A stretch of DNA of 64,000 bases from Prorocentrum cordatum (taxonomy: Eukaryota; Sar; Dinophyceae; Prorocentrales; Prorocentraceae): contig CAUYUJ010018060.1 in assembly GCA_963575745.1 (NCBI GenBank), forward strand, positions 200,032 through 264,031, written 5' to 3'. Each line of letters starts with the position of its first letter. Position 1 is the stretch's first letter. Shown here one piece after another: positions 52,837 to 63,709 of this stretch. A program made the position numbers and the translations under genes. The notes below the pieces were generated by a model. That model searched no databases. It was not told where the DNA came from and saw only the letters and a program-made list of their open reading frames with translations.

Positions 52837-52897
52837 GCGCCTCGTCCGAGTGCCAGGCGGGCCCATCATGAGCCCGCCTGGCACTCGGACGAGGCGC
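52837..52897. repeat. Perfect 26-bp hairpin
   Basis: gcgcctcgtccgagtgccag plus gcgggc (52837-52862) is an exact inverted match to 52872-52897, with a 9-base loop (ccatcatga). No mismatches. Confidence 0.9.
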
Positions 52898-53469
52898 CGA
52901 AGATGCCATCGGCAACAGCGTTCTGCCGCCCCTCCCTCGGACAGCCGCTGCACCCTCTTGCAGTCGCCACTTCCCTTATCCATCGATGCCCAGCACCCTC
53001 CCCCAACCCCTCCTCATCCCCCATCCGCCCTCCTCTTAACTCTCATTTTGCCTCGTTGTGCCCCGACGGCCCGCCGCCGATATATCATCTGCCCTCTGCC
53101 GTGTGCTACACGCAATAACGTCATGATATGCTACGCTGTGTTTTTCACTCGCGGCCGAACTACGCACGAACCGCACCTTGGACGAACGATGCATCATGTC
53201 CCAACTTAGATTCTCGCACGGCCGCAAACCCCCGACCGTGAACAACCGCGAACCAACAATCGGTGGCACAATCTGCTGGCCAGGCCGCCGACCTGCATCG
53301 AAATCCTGGCGTCCAGTGTGTCACACCGCTGGCCGCAGACGAGTGGCCTAGGCAGTGGTGGGCGGCATAGTCCACCAGACTCGTTTCGAAACGCATGCCG
53401 TCGCATCCCCCTTTCACCACAGAAGGGGTGGGGGTTGCGGGAAGGGGTTCCCCCATTGCTGGGCGTATC

Positions 53470-53946
53470 TCCGCAGGAAGGACTACGCCGCGAAACTCGA
53501 CCAGCACCGCAAGGAAGCTAAGTCGGCGCGCAATGTCGAGGCTGCTGGGCAGAACCGCGCGAGCAGGAGTTAAGGAAGTGGTGTGCGTGTGTGTGTGCAA
53601 GTGCATGTGCGTGTGCGTGTGTGGCGTGCGTGTGTTCTGGGAGGGGGGGCGGGCGGGCGTCGAGGCGCCCCCGAACGGGATCGTGCAGTCCGAGGCGAGT
53701 TTGTGGAAGGGTGTTACAGGCTCGGGCGCGCGGCGCGCTCACATCCCGCCACGCTGCAAGTCCAAGGCGTGGCTGGAGGCAAGCAACTACGACAACGCGC
53801 CCAGGTCCGCCCTCGTCTTCGCGTGGAAGAAGCACCTCAAGAGCCAGGAGCTCGACGACCCGCGCTGCCCGATCAAGGACCTGCTGAAACATTACACGGA
53901 CGAGGAGGAACAGGCCACCGCAGCCGCGAGCTCGTCGAGAGAATGA
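53470..53946 (+). CDS. Hypothetical protein, C-terminal exon(s)
   Basis: Two coding-like pieces. The first (about 53475-53560) follows an acceptor-like ctccgcag and reads KDYAAKLDQHRKEAKSARNV. The second, in another frame, follows gatcgtgcag and reads SEASLWKGVTGSGARRAHIP, KAWLEASNYDNAPRSALVFA, HLKSQELDDPRCPIKDLLKH and YTDEEEQATAAASSSRE to a TGA at 53944. The GT-rich stretch between them (53581-53690) looks like an intron (gtgtgcgtg...cag), although the exact donor is unclear. Basic and helical, with no family recognised. It converges on the minus-strand block that ends at 54066. Confidence 0.45.
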   Translation, partial: SAGRTTPRNSTSTARKLSRRAMSRLLGRTARAGVKEVVCVCVCKCMCVCVCGVRVFWEGGRAGVEAPPNGIVQSEASLWKGVTGSGARRAHIPPRCKSKAWLEASNYDNAPRSALVFAWKKHLKSQELDDPRCPIKDLLKHYTDEEEQATAAASSSRE

Positions 53947-54065
53947 GTGGGCAGGCTGCTCGCGTCAGTGTTTGCTCTGCCGTCGTAGCTGTCATTTCCC
54001 TCGATCGTTATCGCACCGGGGTGTTGGGCGTCCTTCTCAAACATCCTCTCTCTCGTCATCTCCTG

Positions 54066-55232
54066 TTATTCCTTCGACATGCAATTGGGCGCCCCCTGGA
54101 TGTCCACCAGGCCGTCCTCGCCGACAAGCTTCACGAGGCAACGACTCCCCAATATGTCGAACAGATCCTTCTCCTTCGGCTTCAAGACGCACGCCGCCAG
54201 CGCCTGCGTGGTCTCGAACAGGCCGAAGCAGCCGAAGGGATCGACGCACTGGCCATTGCGGACCGCCTTCAAAACGGACAAGCCAGGATCCCAGAAGGCG
54301 CTCTTGGCAGCCACTCGCAAGAGGCTGTCAGCAGACCCAATTGATTCGAATTTCATGCGGCACTCCTCGACGCCCCCAGGCAAGCTGCGCCCCCCCCCCC
54401 CCCCTTCCGCGACACACTGCACCAGCGGTGAAACGCAGGACGAAAGCAAGGCATCCCATTCCGATGGATCAAATACGCACGCAAGCTTGAGCGGGGCCTT
54501 GGCGTCGAAGCCGATCGCGTAGAAATCGCGCCCAGACATGTATTTGAAAGACTTGAGTTTGGCTGTCAATGCGCCGAAGCCGCGCGCGTCACCCGCGACG
54601 ATGCCGCAGTCCGAGTCGGGGGGGCCCGCTCGGTCTGATGGCGACCTTGCCTTCCTTCGCCAAAACACAGCACGACTGCTTCTCTGCTATGGACATGTCG
54701 ACGCCCGTGGTCCTGCAAAACTCCAGCATGTCCATCTCGAAAGTCGGCTTGGAGTCGTTGGCAACGCCCCGGTTGGGCCACTACGGAGACTGTTGGGGCT
54801 AGTCATGTTCTGGGGACCGATCGCCTTCAGGTCATCGGGACTTTTCTGGTGCACCCCTTTGGGGATCATTGGGATTATGTCGAGCGGCTCGAGCTTCCAG
54901 TTGACGCCCATGTTACGATGAACTTTCGATGCGACGTCCTTCGCGATCAAGTTCGCGCAATCTCCGTCGATCCCTCTATCTTGGTCCAAGACGCGCCGCA
55001 GGTCCCAGGCAGACCTGCAGAAGCAATCCTCGGCAATATTGGGCAGCAGCGGCCTCGTCCGATTCTCGCTGAACCGCCCCATGTACTTCGAGGTCATTTG
55101 GGGCCCAGCCTCTCGAAGAATACCGAGATGCTGCCGAACTGGAACGAGGTCGAGAGGCGAGTTCTTCAAGCGAGCCGCGAGGCGGAATGCATTTTTGCGG
55201 CGGCACTTGCAAGAAGAGCCCTGCTCCATCAT
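54066..55232 (-). pseudogene. Hypothetical protein block 6 (3'-most)
   Basis: Coding-like minus segment. Opens MEQGSSCKCRRKNAFRLAAR, continues PQMTSKYMGRFSENRTRPLL and NMGVNWKLEPLDIIPMIPKG. The frame shifts near 54790 (FEMDMLEFCRTTGVDMSIAE, QSCCVLAKEGKVAIRPSG) and shifts back at a C7 run near 54621 (SDCGIVAGDARGFGALTAKL, GRDFYAIGFDAKAPLKLACV, LFDILGSRCLVKLVGEDGLV), ending MSKE and stop. The composition is that of a soluble protein. No domain recognised. The two shifts compensate each other, one lying at a homopolymer, so decay and assembly error are both possible. Confidence 0.45.
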
Positions 55233-55651
55233 GACAGACTCACCGACTCACCCCCTCGCCCGACATTTGGCTCCGCCGTCGCCCCTGCCCTTCAGCCTGC
55301 CACCGCTGCTGAAAACTGCCCTCTTCCAATCCCCCCCCCCGCCCACACCCGCCCCCCCACCCCCCCCCCCCCACCGCCCCCGAGGATCCTTTTTTCTTTG
55401 GGGGGGAACCAACATTCGGGGCCCCCGCGCACCCCCCCTCGGCCTACCTCTGATCGGCGCGGCCGCAGCGCCCCTAAACAAATTGGCGCCGATCCTCCCG
55501 GAAGGCCGATGGTTGCGCAGGCCGGGGAAATTCAAACTTGATGCGCTTCGGAACGATTGCAAACAACAACCAAAACACGGAAACACACGTGAAACAACAT
55601 TTGGCAATTGTTCGTTGCAGGAAGAGGGCCCTGTGGATGATGGGCTGTCGC

Positions 55652-56642
55652 TCAACGCCTCGCCCCCGACACGGCCTTGAAGCCAACTGCGTCGTTGCCG
55701 AGCGCCTCCCAATTCTCGCAGTCTTGCTTGAAGAGGTCGAGGACCTTGTCCTGGGACTGGAGGTCGCCGAGGGCCGCTGCCAAGCGCCTCGGCCAGCCAA
55801 CCCATTAACTTGTAGAGCCTCTTGAAGCGACCAGCGTTCAAGACAAGGGAATAGGTGCCGATCAGCTCGGCCAGGTCACCCTCGATCATCAGAAGCGGGT
55901 GGGGTGCGGTCACTTCGCGCGCGTCGAGGTGGCTTTGATCCAAAGTGAAGCCGAAGTGGGCCATCATCCCCTTGCCAGCGAACGGCACAGACGTGGACTC
56001 CAAGAAAACTTGTAGGAACTCGCCGTTGACAACTTGGCCCACCTCCCAGCCCGTGACGCGCGTGAGATCCTTGAGGTTGTGGATATGCCAAATGGCCCAC
56101 GGGTCGCGGATGGCGAACGTCGCACCGTCGATGTTATTGTTCTTCGTGTTGTTGTAGTTGGCGGTTGCAACATCCACTTTGTCCCGAGTGGCCATCCTGA
56201 CGCGCTTCTGCTCGGCTGCCACAGACTTCATGCTCGCGGCCTGGTCGTTGCCCCCAGGCTGGTTCGCTTCGCTGTGCAACTCCTTCATCTTGACTCCGAG
56301 CTTCTTCGCGCTCGACTGCTCGCGCACCATGGCCGCGTGCGAGAAGCAGGCGGCGCGCATCGCGACTTGCATGCGGTCGATGCGAGAGGACCAATGGCCG
56401 CCAAACCACATGGCGGGTTCGTCCTTCCTGCCAGCCACCTCGCCGAAGCCGGCTTAGGCCATGTCATTCCACGCCTCCTGCAGGATGCCATTCTCCATGA
56501 TGCGCGTCGGCCCCCCCACTTCCTCGAGAATGGCAGGCGCCGCCTCGCAGAAGATCGGGCACGTGTGAGGGTTGACGAACGTCTTCACCTCCGTCGCGAT
56601 GTCCTCGAACTCTCTGAACATCCTGCCCGTCAAAGGGGCCAT
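55652..56642 (-). pseudogene. Hypothetical protein block 5
   Basis: Minus frame from 56642: RMFREFEDIATEVKTFVNPH, ILEEVGGPTRIMENGILQEA, WNDMA, then an in-frame TAA (56454-56456), and coding resumes in the same frame with GFGEVAGRKDEPAMWFGGHW, MRAACFSHAAMVREQSSAKK, VDVATANYNNTKNNNIDGAT, RDPWAIWHIHNLKDLTRVTG and LMIEGDLAELIGTYSLVLNA. A +1 shift near 55790 leads into LGDLQSQDKVLDLFKQDCEN and a TGA at 55652. Natural, conserved-looking composition on both sides of the stop. No family recognised. Confidence 0.5.
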
Positions 56643-56664
56643 AGATTACGTTCCTCGCCAGCCT

Positions 56665-57150
56665 CTAAAGCCTCCTGAACGCCCACAGGCCGCACCTCCT
56701 GTCCGCCATTCTGAAATCGTTGTCGATGCCGCGTGCCAAATCATCGTCGTCGTCCACATTGAACAGGCCCTCCGAGCTCTTCAAGAAACACTTCAGGCAC
56801 TCCATGTCGGGGCCCTGGTCGGAGCACGAGTGATGGCTCTTCCAATCGTAGCAGTCCTTCATCTCGTGGTACTGTTCCAATGTGATCTTGACCGCCCTGA
56901 CGCCTTCGCCGACGCTCACGAGGCGCATGTTGTGAAGAAGCTTCGCAGCCATGAACGACTGCAATCTGCGCCTGCGCCTGGTCTTTTCTTGCGGCGGCAA
57001 CTCAGCGGCGTTGCCCCTGATGCGCAGAAGCTCCCTGGCCCGCTCAATTTGGGTATTATCATACTTATGTGCCGCCATCGCCGTGCACTCGCTGTCGCGC
57101 ATCTGCCTGCCACCGTAGATACGGCTCGCCCGAGGGCCCGACCCGATCGC
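56665..57150 (-). pseudogene. Hypothetical protein block 4, Cys-rich
   Basis: Minus frame reading KYDNTQIERARELLRIRGNA, an RRRRR patch, MAAKLLHNMRLVSVGEGVRA, then CYDWKSHHSCSDQGPDMECL and KCFLK (four Cys that could bind a metal), an acidic DDDDD run and RMADRRCGLWAF, ending at a TAG at 56665. The next block starts 23 bases on in another frame. No family recognised. Confidence 0.45.
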
Positions 57151-57399
57151 AGCCCGATCGATCGGCCCTGCAGAAGCGACTTCCAGACCGTCGATCGAAC
57201 CGAACGGACCCACGAGACACAAGAGACCCCACCTGGAGAAGGAACCCGGCGCAACAGGGTCCGAGACCTGAATCTACCAAGATTGTCCACGCATGCTTTC
57301 GCTGGCTGCGACAATGCGTCGAACCCGTGCCGCAGAAGACACAAGGACATCCAGAGTACCCCCCCCTTGAACCCACCGGGATCAGGACCGACGATCAAC

Positions 57400-58260
57400 G
57401 TGGGAATCCGAGCTTGCCCGCAACACCTGCGGTGGGCAAATGGCCGCGGCGTCGTCTGGCTTGAACGTAGCGGCATCGTCTGCTGGTGGTCTGGCGTGGA
57501 GGCGACCATGACAAAGCCGAGGTCCACGCTGTCGATCACGACGCGCTGACCCTGAGGTATCGCAGGATCACCTGCGCAGCGCCGCGGTTGCCAGATACCG
57601 CGACGTCTACGCTGGAGCCAGCCTGGACATCGTGCTCTTTCGAGAAATCAAACCTGAAGTCAGGGGCCAGCTCGACGGTCTTGCCCTTGGCCTCGGCGAT
57701 CTTCGCGTCGACGACGTTGCCAATGCCCCGGACGAGCTACATCGCGAGCTTGGAGTCCCTGTCGTTGTTGAGGATCCGCTGAATGACTTCAGACGGCTTG
57801 GAGTCGTCGCCCTCATAGCGCTTGTCCCAGATGCCAGGGGCACTCCAATCCACTGGCATGCCGCACTGGTTGAAGTAAGACTCGATAACGGCGTTCACAG
57901 ACCTTCTGTCAAACCTTCCCATATTGATGAGCACGACCATGGGCCGCAAGCCTGCAATGTCGGGGCCGCGCCTCCAAGCGAACGCGTCGATGTTGACCCT
58001 GACGCTGCCGTTCTGCATCGCGCAGGCGAAGCTGTCGGACAAGTCGCTAGCCGCAGAGCGATCCACGTCGACTTGGAGTGCGAGCCTTGCTTCTCCGGCC
58101 CCCGCTGAATCAGCGAGCTCAGCATGCCGACAGCGCTGGCCGGCGGGAATGTCAGGGCGCGCATCGCGAGCTCCTCCCTCGCCAGTGCCGCTCTCTTGTT
58201 CGAGCGCGGTTGGCTCTGGCGAAGGCGGTGGCGAAGTTGCCGCGCGGCCAAGGCGCGCCC
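57400..58260 (-). pseudogene. Hypothetical protein block 3
   Basis: Minus frame: RLALQVDVDRSAASDLSDSF, SVRVNIDAFAWRRGPDIAGL, MVVLINMGRFDRRSVNAVIE, CGMPVDWSAPGIWDKRYEGD, ILNNDRDSKLAM, in-frame TAG (57737-57739), then in the same frame VRGIGNVVDAKIAEAKGKTV, PDFRFDFSKEHDVQAGSSVD and QVILRYLRVSA. One base later the text continues in a second frame (VIDSVDLGFVMVASTPDHQQ) and then a third (DDAATFKPDDAAAICPPQVL). No family recognised. Confidence 0.45.
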
Positions 58261-58299
58261 CCACGCGCCCCGACGGATCGCGAACCAGGAGCCCCCGCT

Positions 58300-58554
58300 C
58301 ACGTCGACATGGGGACTCAACAAGCCGATCCAAAGCGAAATCCGCACCGTCGAATCGCACTGAGAAGCGCCCCACACCACAACCATCAGGCACCTGGCGG
58401 TCTGCGGCTCAGCTGGGCGCGCGAAAGGAAACTCGTCGATTATGTGCCTGCCCAAGCAGATGCCGATCCACACTGCAGAATCGCTGCCCGCGGACCTGAT
58501 GAACGTCTCGCCCTGGTCTGACACGAACGTGTCGCGCTTGAAGAACTCCGCCAC
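58300..58554 (-). pseudogene. Hypothetical protein block 2
   Basis: Minus frame beginning MAEFFKRDTFVSDQGETFIR, continuing SAVWIGICLGRHIIDEFPFA and STVRISLWIGLLSPHVDV, then losing natural composition in a GC-rich stretch with a probable frame change. It starts downstream of a G-run at 58610-58625. Confidence 0.4.
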
Positions 58555-58811
58555 CTAGCCATGGTCAGAAAAAAATGCCGCGGGGAGAATCCCCCCCCTG
58601 AGGATCCCTGGGGGGGGGGGGGGGCGGGGGTGGGGTCAAACGCGCAGAGTTTCGGTGCCACCTCCTCCCCCTCCTCTTCCTCCCCCTTCTCCTCCTTCTC
58701 CTAACCCTACTCCCCCCAACTGCTCGTATCTTTCTCCCCCCCCCATCCTCCCTCGCCGACTCATCCTACTTGCCCCCCCTCTTGCTCCGACTCATCCTGC
58801 CACTCATCATC

Positions 58812-59190
58812 CTACTCATCCTGTTTTGTTCCGAAGCCGACCACCCGGCGCGACTCGTCCGGGCTATCGATGCGCGCGTAGTTGTTCTGGAAATCAACGG
58901 CCCAATGATCCGCGCCCGCTAGCGGGGCCAGTGCCCTCGCGGTCTCGTGGGGCAGAACGTTCTTCAAATAGTGATGCTTTCTTGCCGGGGTCGACCCAGA
59001 GCTCGACGATGCCGTCGCGCGCCACCGGCGCGCCATGGGTGGCAGCGCCAGCCATGCCGACTGGAATGGCGGCCCGGGGCGCTGGCTGAAAGGCGCCGCC
59101 GCCATCGTCGCCCGCAACGGCGGCCGCGCCGCCCTCGCAGGGAGCCCGGGCGCCAACGTCGACGTCCATCGCAAGGCGACTAAGCCGACA
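58812..59190 (-). pseudogene. Hypothetical protein block 1
   Basis: Minus segment reading VARDGIVELWVDPGKK in one frame and HHYLKNVLPHETARALAPLA, GADHWAVDFQNNYARIDSPD in another, the change being near 58980 (gaaagc). Ends at a stop at 58812. No family recognised. Confidence 0.35.
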
Positions 59191-59429
59191 ACGCACGCAG
59201 TCGAAGCGCACCGGGCGCTCGACGACGGGCTGCGGCAGGGGCCCATGCCGCCATAACGGAAGAGGGCGCGGGGGGGGGGAAGGGCAACAAGGCGGACAGC
59301 TCCGCCGTCCTCGAACTCCCCCCATCGCCGCCCACCCCCTCGAGACCCTCTCCGAGCCGACTGGGGGGGCTGTTTGCGTGGAGGGGGTCCATGTTCTCTC
59401 CTTGCATGCCGCCCGCCTCTCGAAGAGCG

Positions 59430-60220
59430 AGTTGTCTGGCCTGCGCGCTGACCTCGACGGCTGACGCGCCAGCGACGAAGGGCGAGAACGCGGCCGACGA
59501 CGGGGGCGACGAGGGGGGCATCGTCGGCGATGGCAACCGACATGAGAAGGGACGGCGACAACGCAAACGACGCCACTCAAGACAATCAATGCCGAACGTC
59601 ATCACCAATCGTCGTCGGTAACGACCGCCGTCGCCACCCCAATTGCGAGTCGCCGCTGACGCCGATCGCAACCGCCGCCATCGGCGCAATCGTCTGAAAA
59701 AAGCAGCAAGCAATAACTCGTTCAGCGATGCTGCGAACGATCGATGGGGCACTCGACGTGGCCGTCTGATGCGTCTGTCGACGGCGCTGCTGGCTGGTCC
59801 ACGCGCTCGCTGGAACAAGGCTACTCGGACGATGCATGCAACAACTGAAATCAGATGGATTGGCCCCCGATGCAGCTTCGCACTCGCACTGCCCCCGAAG
59901 CCAGGCCAAAGAGCTCTGTGACAGACACCGCATCAGCCCAATCGTTGCTCAAATCCCACCAGCCCTTTGGGCGTGAGTGGTTTAGCGAGCTCTCTCTGTT
60001 CTCAACCCCCCTTCTTCCCCTTCGGGGAGGGGTTTACCCCTCCCCCTCCCCCCTCCCCCTGGGCCTGGAGAGGGCGTTTCGCGGGTGGTTGGAGGGGTCT
60101 TTTTCGACTCCTGGGAGGGCTAAAATTCGACACCCCTCACGAGGATTCTGGCCCCGACGGGGGGGGGGGAGAAAAATGCTCGCCCCATCTGTGATCGATC
60201 GCCCGACAGATGACCCCAAG
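59430..60220. other. No supported gene
   Basis: Mixed spacer with a pyrimidine patch at 60000-60060. ggaggggtctttttcgactc near 60090 and its partial inverse cagacccctcc near 60229 could be ends of a small element. gacacccctcacg links it to the 73-bp repeat. Confidence 0.35.
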
Positions 60221-60224
60221 ATTC

Positions 60225-60520
60225 CTCCCAGACCCCTCCCAAAGAGCCCCAAGAGGCCCCAAGAGGCCTCCCAGAGGCCCCCAAGATGCCCCCAAGAGGC
60301 CCCCAAGAGGCCCCAAGAGGCTCCCCCGAGGCACCCAAGATGCTCCTGGAAGCCCCTGGGGCCGCCAAGAGGCCCCCAAGACGCCCCAAACGGCCTCCAA
60401 GAGGCTCCCAAGAGGCCCGAAGAGGCTCCCCCAAGGCACCCAAGACGCTCCTAGAAGCCCCTGGGGCCGCCAAGAGGCCCCCAGACGCCCCAAAAGGCCT
60501 TCAAGAGACTCCCAAAAGAC
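60225..60520 (+). repeat. CCAAGAGGCCC-type degenerate array
   Basis: Runs of gaggcccccaagaggcccc, with gaagcccctggggccgccaa duplicated at about 60349 and 60452. The same motif family fills 18900-19150 and parts of the LINE insert. Confidence 0.75.
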
Positions 60521-60521
60521 A

Positions 60522-60999
<478 letters not shown>

Positions 61000-61002
61000 G
61001 AG

Positions 61003-61460
61003 GGGCCCGAACGACTTGCACCAGGACGAGGTGCCCGAACGCCTCACGCAACGAGGAGCCCGAACGACTCACACCAGGACGAGGGGCCCGAACGACTCAC
61101 ACCACGAAGAGCCCGAACGACTCACACCAGAAGGAGGGGCCCGAACGACTCACACCAGGACGAGGCGCCCGAACGACTCACACCACGAGGAGCCCGAACG
61201 ACTCACACCACGACGCGGGCCCCGAACGACTCACACCACGAGGAGCCCGAACGAGTCACACCAGGAGGAGGGGCCCGAACGACTCACACCAGGACGAGGG
61301 GCCCGAACAACTCACACCACGAGAAGCCCGAACGACTCACACCAGGACGAAGAGCCCGAACGACTCACACCACGAAGAGCCCGAACGACCCACACCAGGA
61401 AGAAGGGCCCGAACGACTCACACCAGGACGAGAAACCCCAAACGACTCAAACCACGAGGA
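61003..61460 (+). repeat. Minisatellite with alternating 25/28-bp units
   Basis: gcccgaacgactcacacca recurs with spacers cgaggag or ggacgaggg, giving a two-unit period of about 53 bp. It abuts the CTA array. Confidence 0.85.
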
Positions 61461-61752
61461 GCGGTTTCTCTCCCTCCTCCTCCGCCTCGTCCTTCTCCCG
61501 CTCCCACCACAAGGAAGATGTACAAGGAGGCGGGAGGAAGGAGGAACAGGGGAGAGATGCGGGGGCAGGCGGAAACACACCTGAAAAACACGACTGTGGG
61601 CATGCTTCGCAAGAATTGCTGTTTTGAGATGGGCTGGTGGGGATACGCGAAGCGTGAAGAATTCGAAGAAACGCTTCTGCTCAGAAGAACGCACAGCGCG
61701 CGCAGCGCGTTCAAGTTGCCCTGGGCCCTAGCCCGAGGAACGTTAGACTGAA

Positions 61753-62789
61753 TCAATCCAGCTCAAGCTCGGCAGCCTCTGCTGGCGTGCACGAGCTCGA
61801 TGGCCGCCTCAAGTCCTTCTGCGCATCCATGACCGCGGGTGGAATCTTCGCGTCGGTGGACATCGTCTTCGCATCCTCTTCGTCGAGATCACTGCTGGCC
61901 TTCTGCGCGTAATGCTTCAACTGGATCGATGGGCTTTCGGCGGACTGGCACCGCGGCTGCTCAGCCTCGCCGCTGAACCTCGTGAAGCATGCGAAGACAG
62001 AATCCCCGCCGCCCCCCTGCGCGAAGATGCCGCCCCAATTGCTCGCGAAACCATCCGGAATTGACTGCCTGGTTTTCGGCGCCGACGCACGAGCCCCCGA
62101 AATATGAATCAACTCCGTAATCTTGTCGTTCCCGCCTGGCTCGCCAGACCTAAACGCCCCAAGATGCCTCCAATTGAAATCAGAAGGATGGGGGGACATA
62201 ACTCGGAGCGACGGCCAGCAAGAGCCAAGCCCCACGTGCAGGACCTCGACAAGCTCCTCGTTATTTCTCGAAGATCTTGTATGTAGGCCCCAACCCTGTG
62301 AGACACTCGAGGAGCCTCCTGCAGTTATCCCTGTGTTTCTTGTCGATGGCCTTGACCGCGGCACTAATGAACTAGATGAGTCTTTCGCATGGATCACTTC
62401 CCACGCCCAATATTTCGGCAACTGGCTGATCTCTCCATGTCGGCCCAAACCTCGTCGACGTCGTCCTCCGCGGCCTTGCTCGCCTCGGACATCTTGGGAA
62501 TAGGCCCCCGAATCACATCATCGCCCTGAACCGCGCGAAGCGCTGGCAACGACTTTGACGGCGACGTCGGTAGCTCCATGCACGCGGCGGCGATTACCTG
62601 GGGGAGCTTCGAAGTGGAGGAATCCTGAGCGCACTGCTCGTCAAACTTCGCCTTCTCTTTGACTGCCATGGTCCAGGTCACAGCAGCGTGGCTAGGACTC
62701 TGTGCTGACGGACTGCAAGCTGCTGATTTGCGCTTCCTGTTAGTCGTCTGATCTGTCTTGGAGGGCGTGGCGAAATTTGAGAGACCCAT
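61753..62789 (-). pseudogene. Hypothetical protein, separate broken gene
   Basis: Starts plausibly at ATG 62789 (MGLSNFATPSKTDQTTNRKR), a Ser/Lys-rich region, then MAVKEKAKFDEQCAQDSSTS, LRAVQGDDVIRGPIPKMSEA and KAAEDDVDEVWADMERSA. The frame shifts near 62430 to EILGVGSDPCERLI, TAG at 62372-62374, and FISAAVKAIDKKHRDNCRRL, LECLTGLGPTYKIFEK. It shifts again to NEELVEVLHVGLGSCWPSLR, SIPDGFASNWGGIFAQGGGG and a C-terminus SCTPAEAAELELD with stop at 61753. Same style of damage as the blocks at 54-59 kb. No family recognised. Confidence 0.45.
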
Positions 62790-62859
62790 GCTGGTACCCA
62801 GGTTGGCTTCGGAAATACAGCGCGAAATCACACCTGGCACGACGAAGCAAACCACTGGC

Positions 62860-63700
62860 GAACCATGAGAACCTGGATCGGTTCAAACATCAGCCAAAGA
62901 AGCAATACATTGAACAACTCATATGGGACCCCACCGCAAGCGGCACTTGTGATAGCTGTTCCAGTTAACCTGGCGGTCCTGCATCAAAACGAAATGGCAA
63001 CTCGCGCCAGAATCGTGAAAACCATCCCCCCGGAAAATCTGCCCACACCCGCTTCTACAATACCACGAACACGTTCCTAGAATGCGGATGATGTTGGCGC
63101 GACGTGTCGTGTGTTGGCGGCGTGTTGGTTTATGTTGGCTGTATGGCGCTGAGTGTGTATGCGTGGGTGCATTTACCCTCTAACCGGGTGGGTGTTGTTT
63201 AGTGTTGCGATATGGTTGTTCGCGCCGTCGCACGAGTGTTACTGATTGTTGTTATTATTGAAACGCTGGCCCCCACGAGTGGCAACCCGCGGGTTCTCCG
63301 ACGCGCGACTTCATACGCATTGCGTAGCATGCAAAAGGAAAAGCGCACAACGCGTGACCCTCTGGTTCTTGTTGCAATTTGTATGCTTGGCACCCGAGAC
63401 CGCCCCACCCATGAGCAAATACGCAACGTTAAGATACCGCCTAGACCAACTTCGCGGGCACCACAAGCACACCCCTTTACTGTGGTTCGTCTTCCCGGCT
63501 ACTCCTCGCGATCGCACTGCTGCCCGCCCTCCTCAGCCATGGGGATCTGGGTTTCTCCTTATCGTTGTCGTCGGCGTCCCTCTCCTCTTCATCCTCTTTC
63601 TGTCGTTCCTCCTCGTCCTCCTCTTCCTCCTCCTACTTTCGGATCCGCGCTGTCCCTGCGGACGTGCACTTCCGCCTGATGTTGGCGAAATCGGTTCGCG
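62860..63700. other. No gene seen
   Basis: Spacer with a GT-rich stretch (gtgttggcggcgtgttgg) at 63100-63200 and a short CTC tract at 63580-63635. Confidence 0.35.
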
Positions 63701-63709
63701 ATGTGAACG

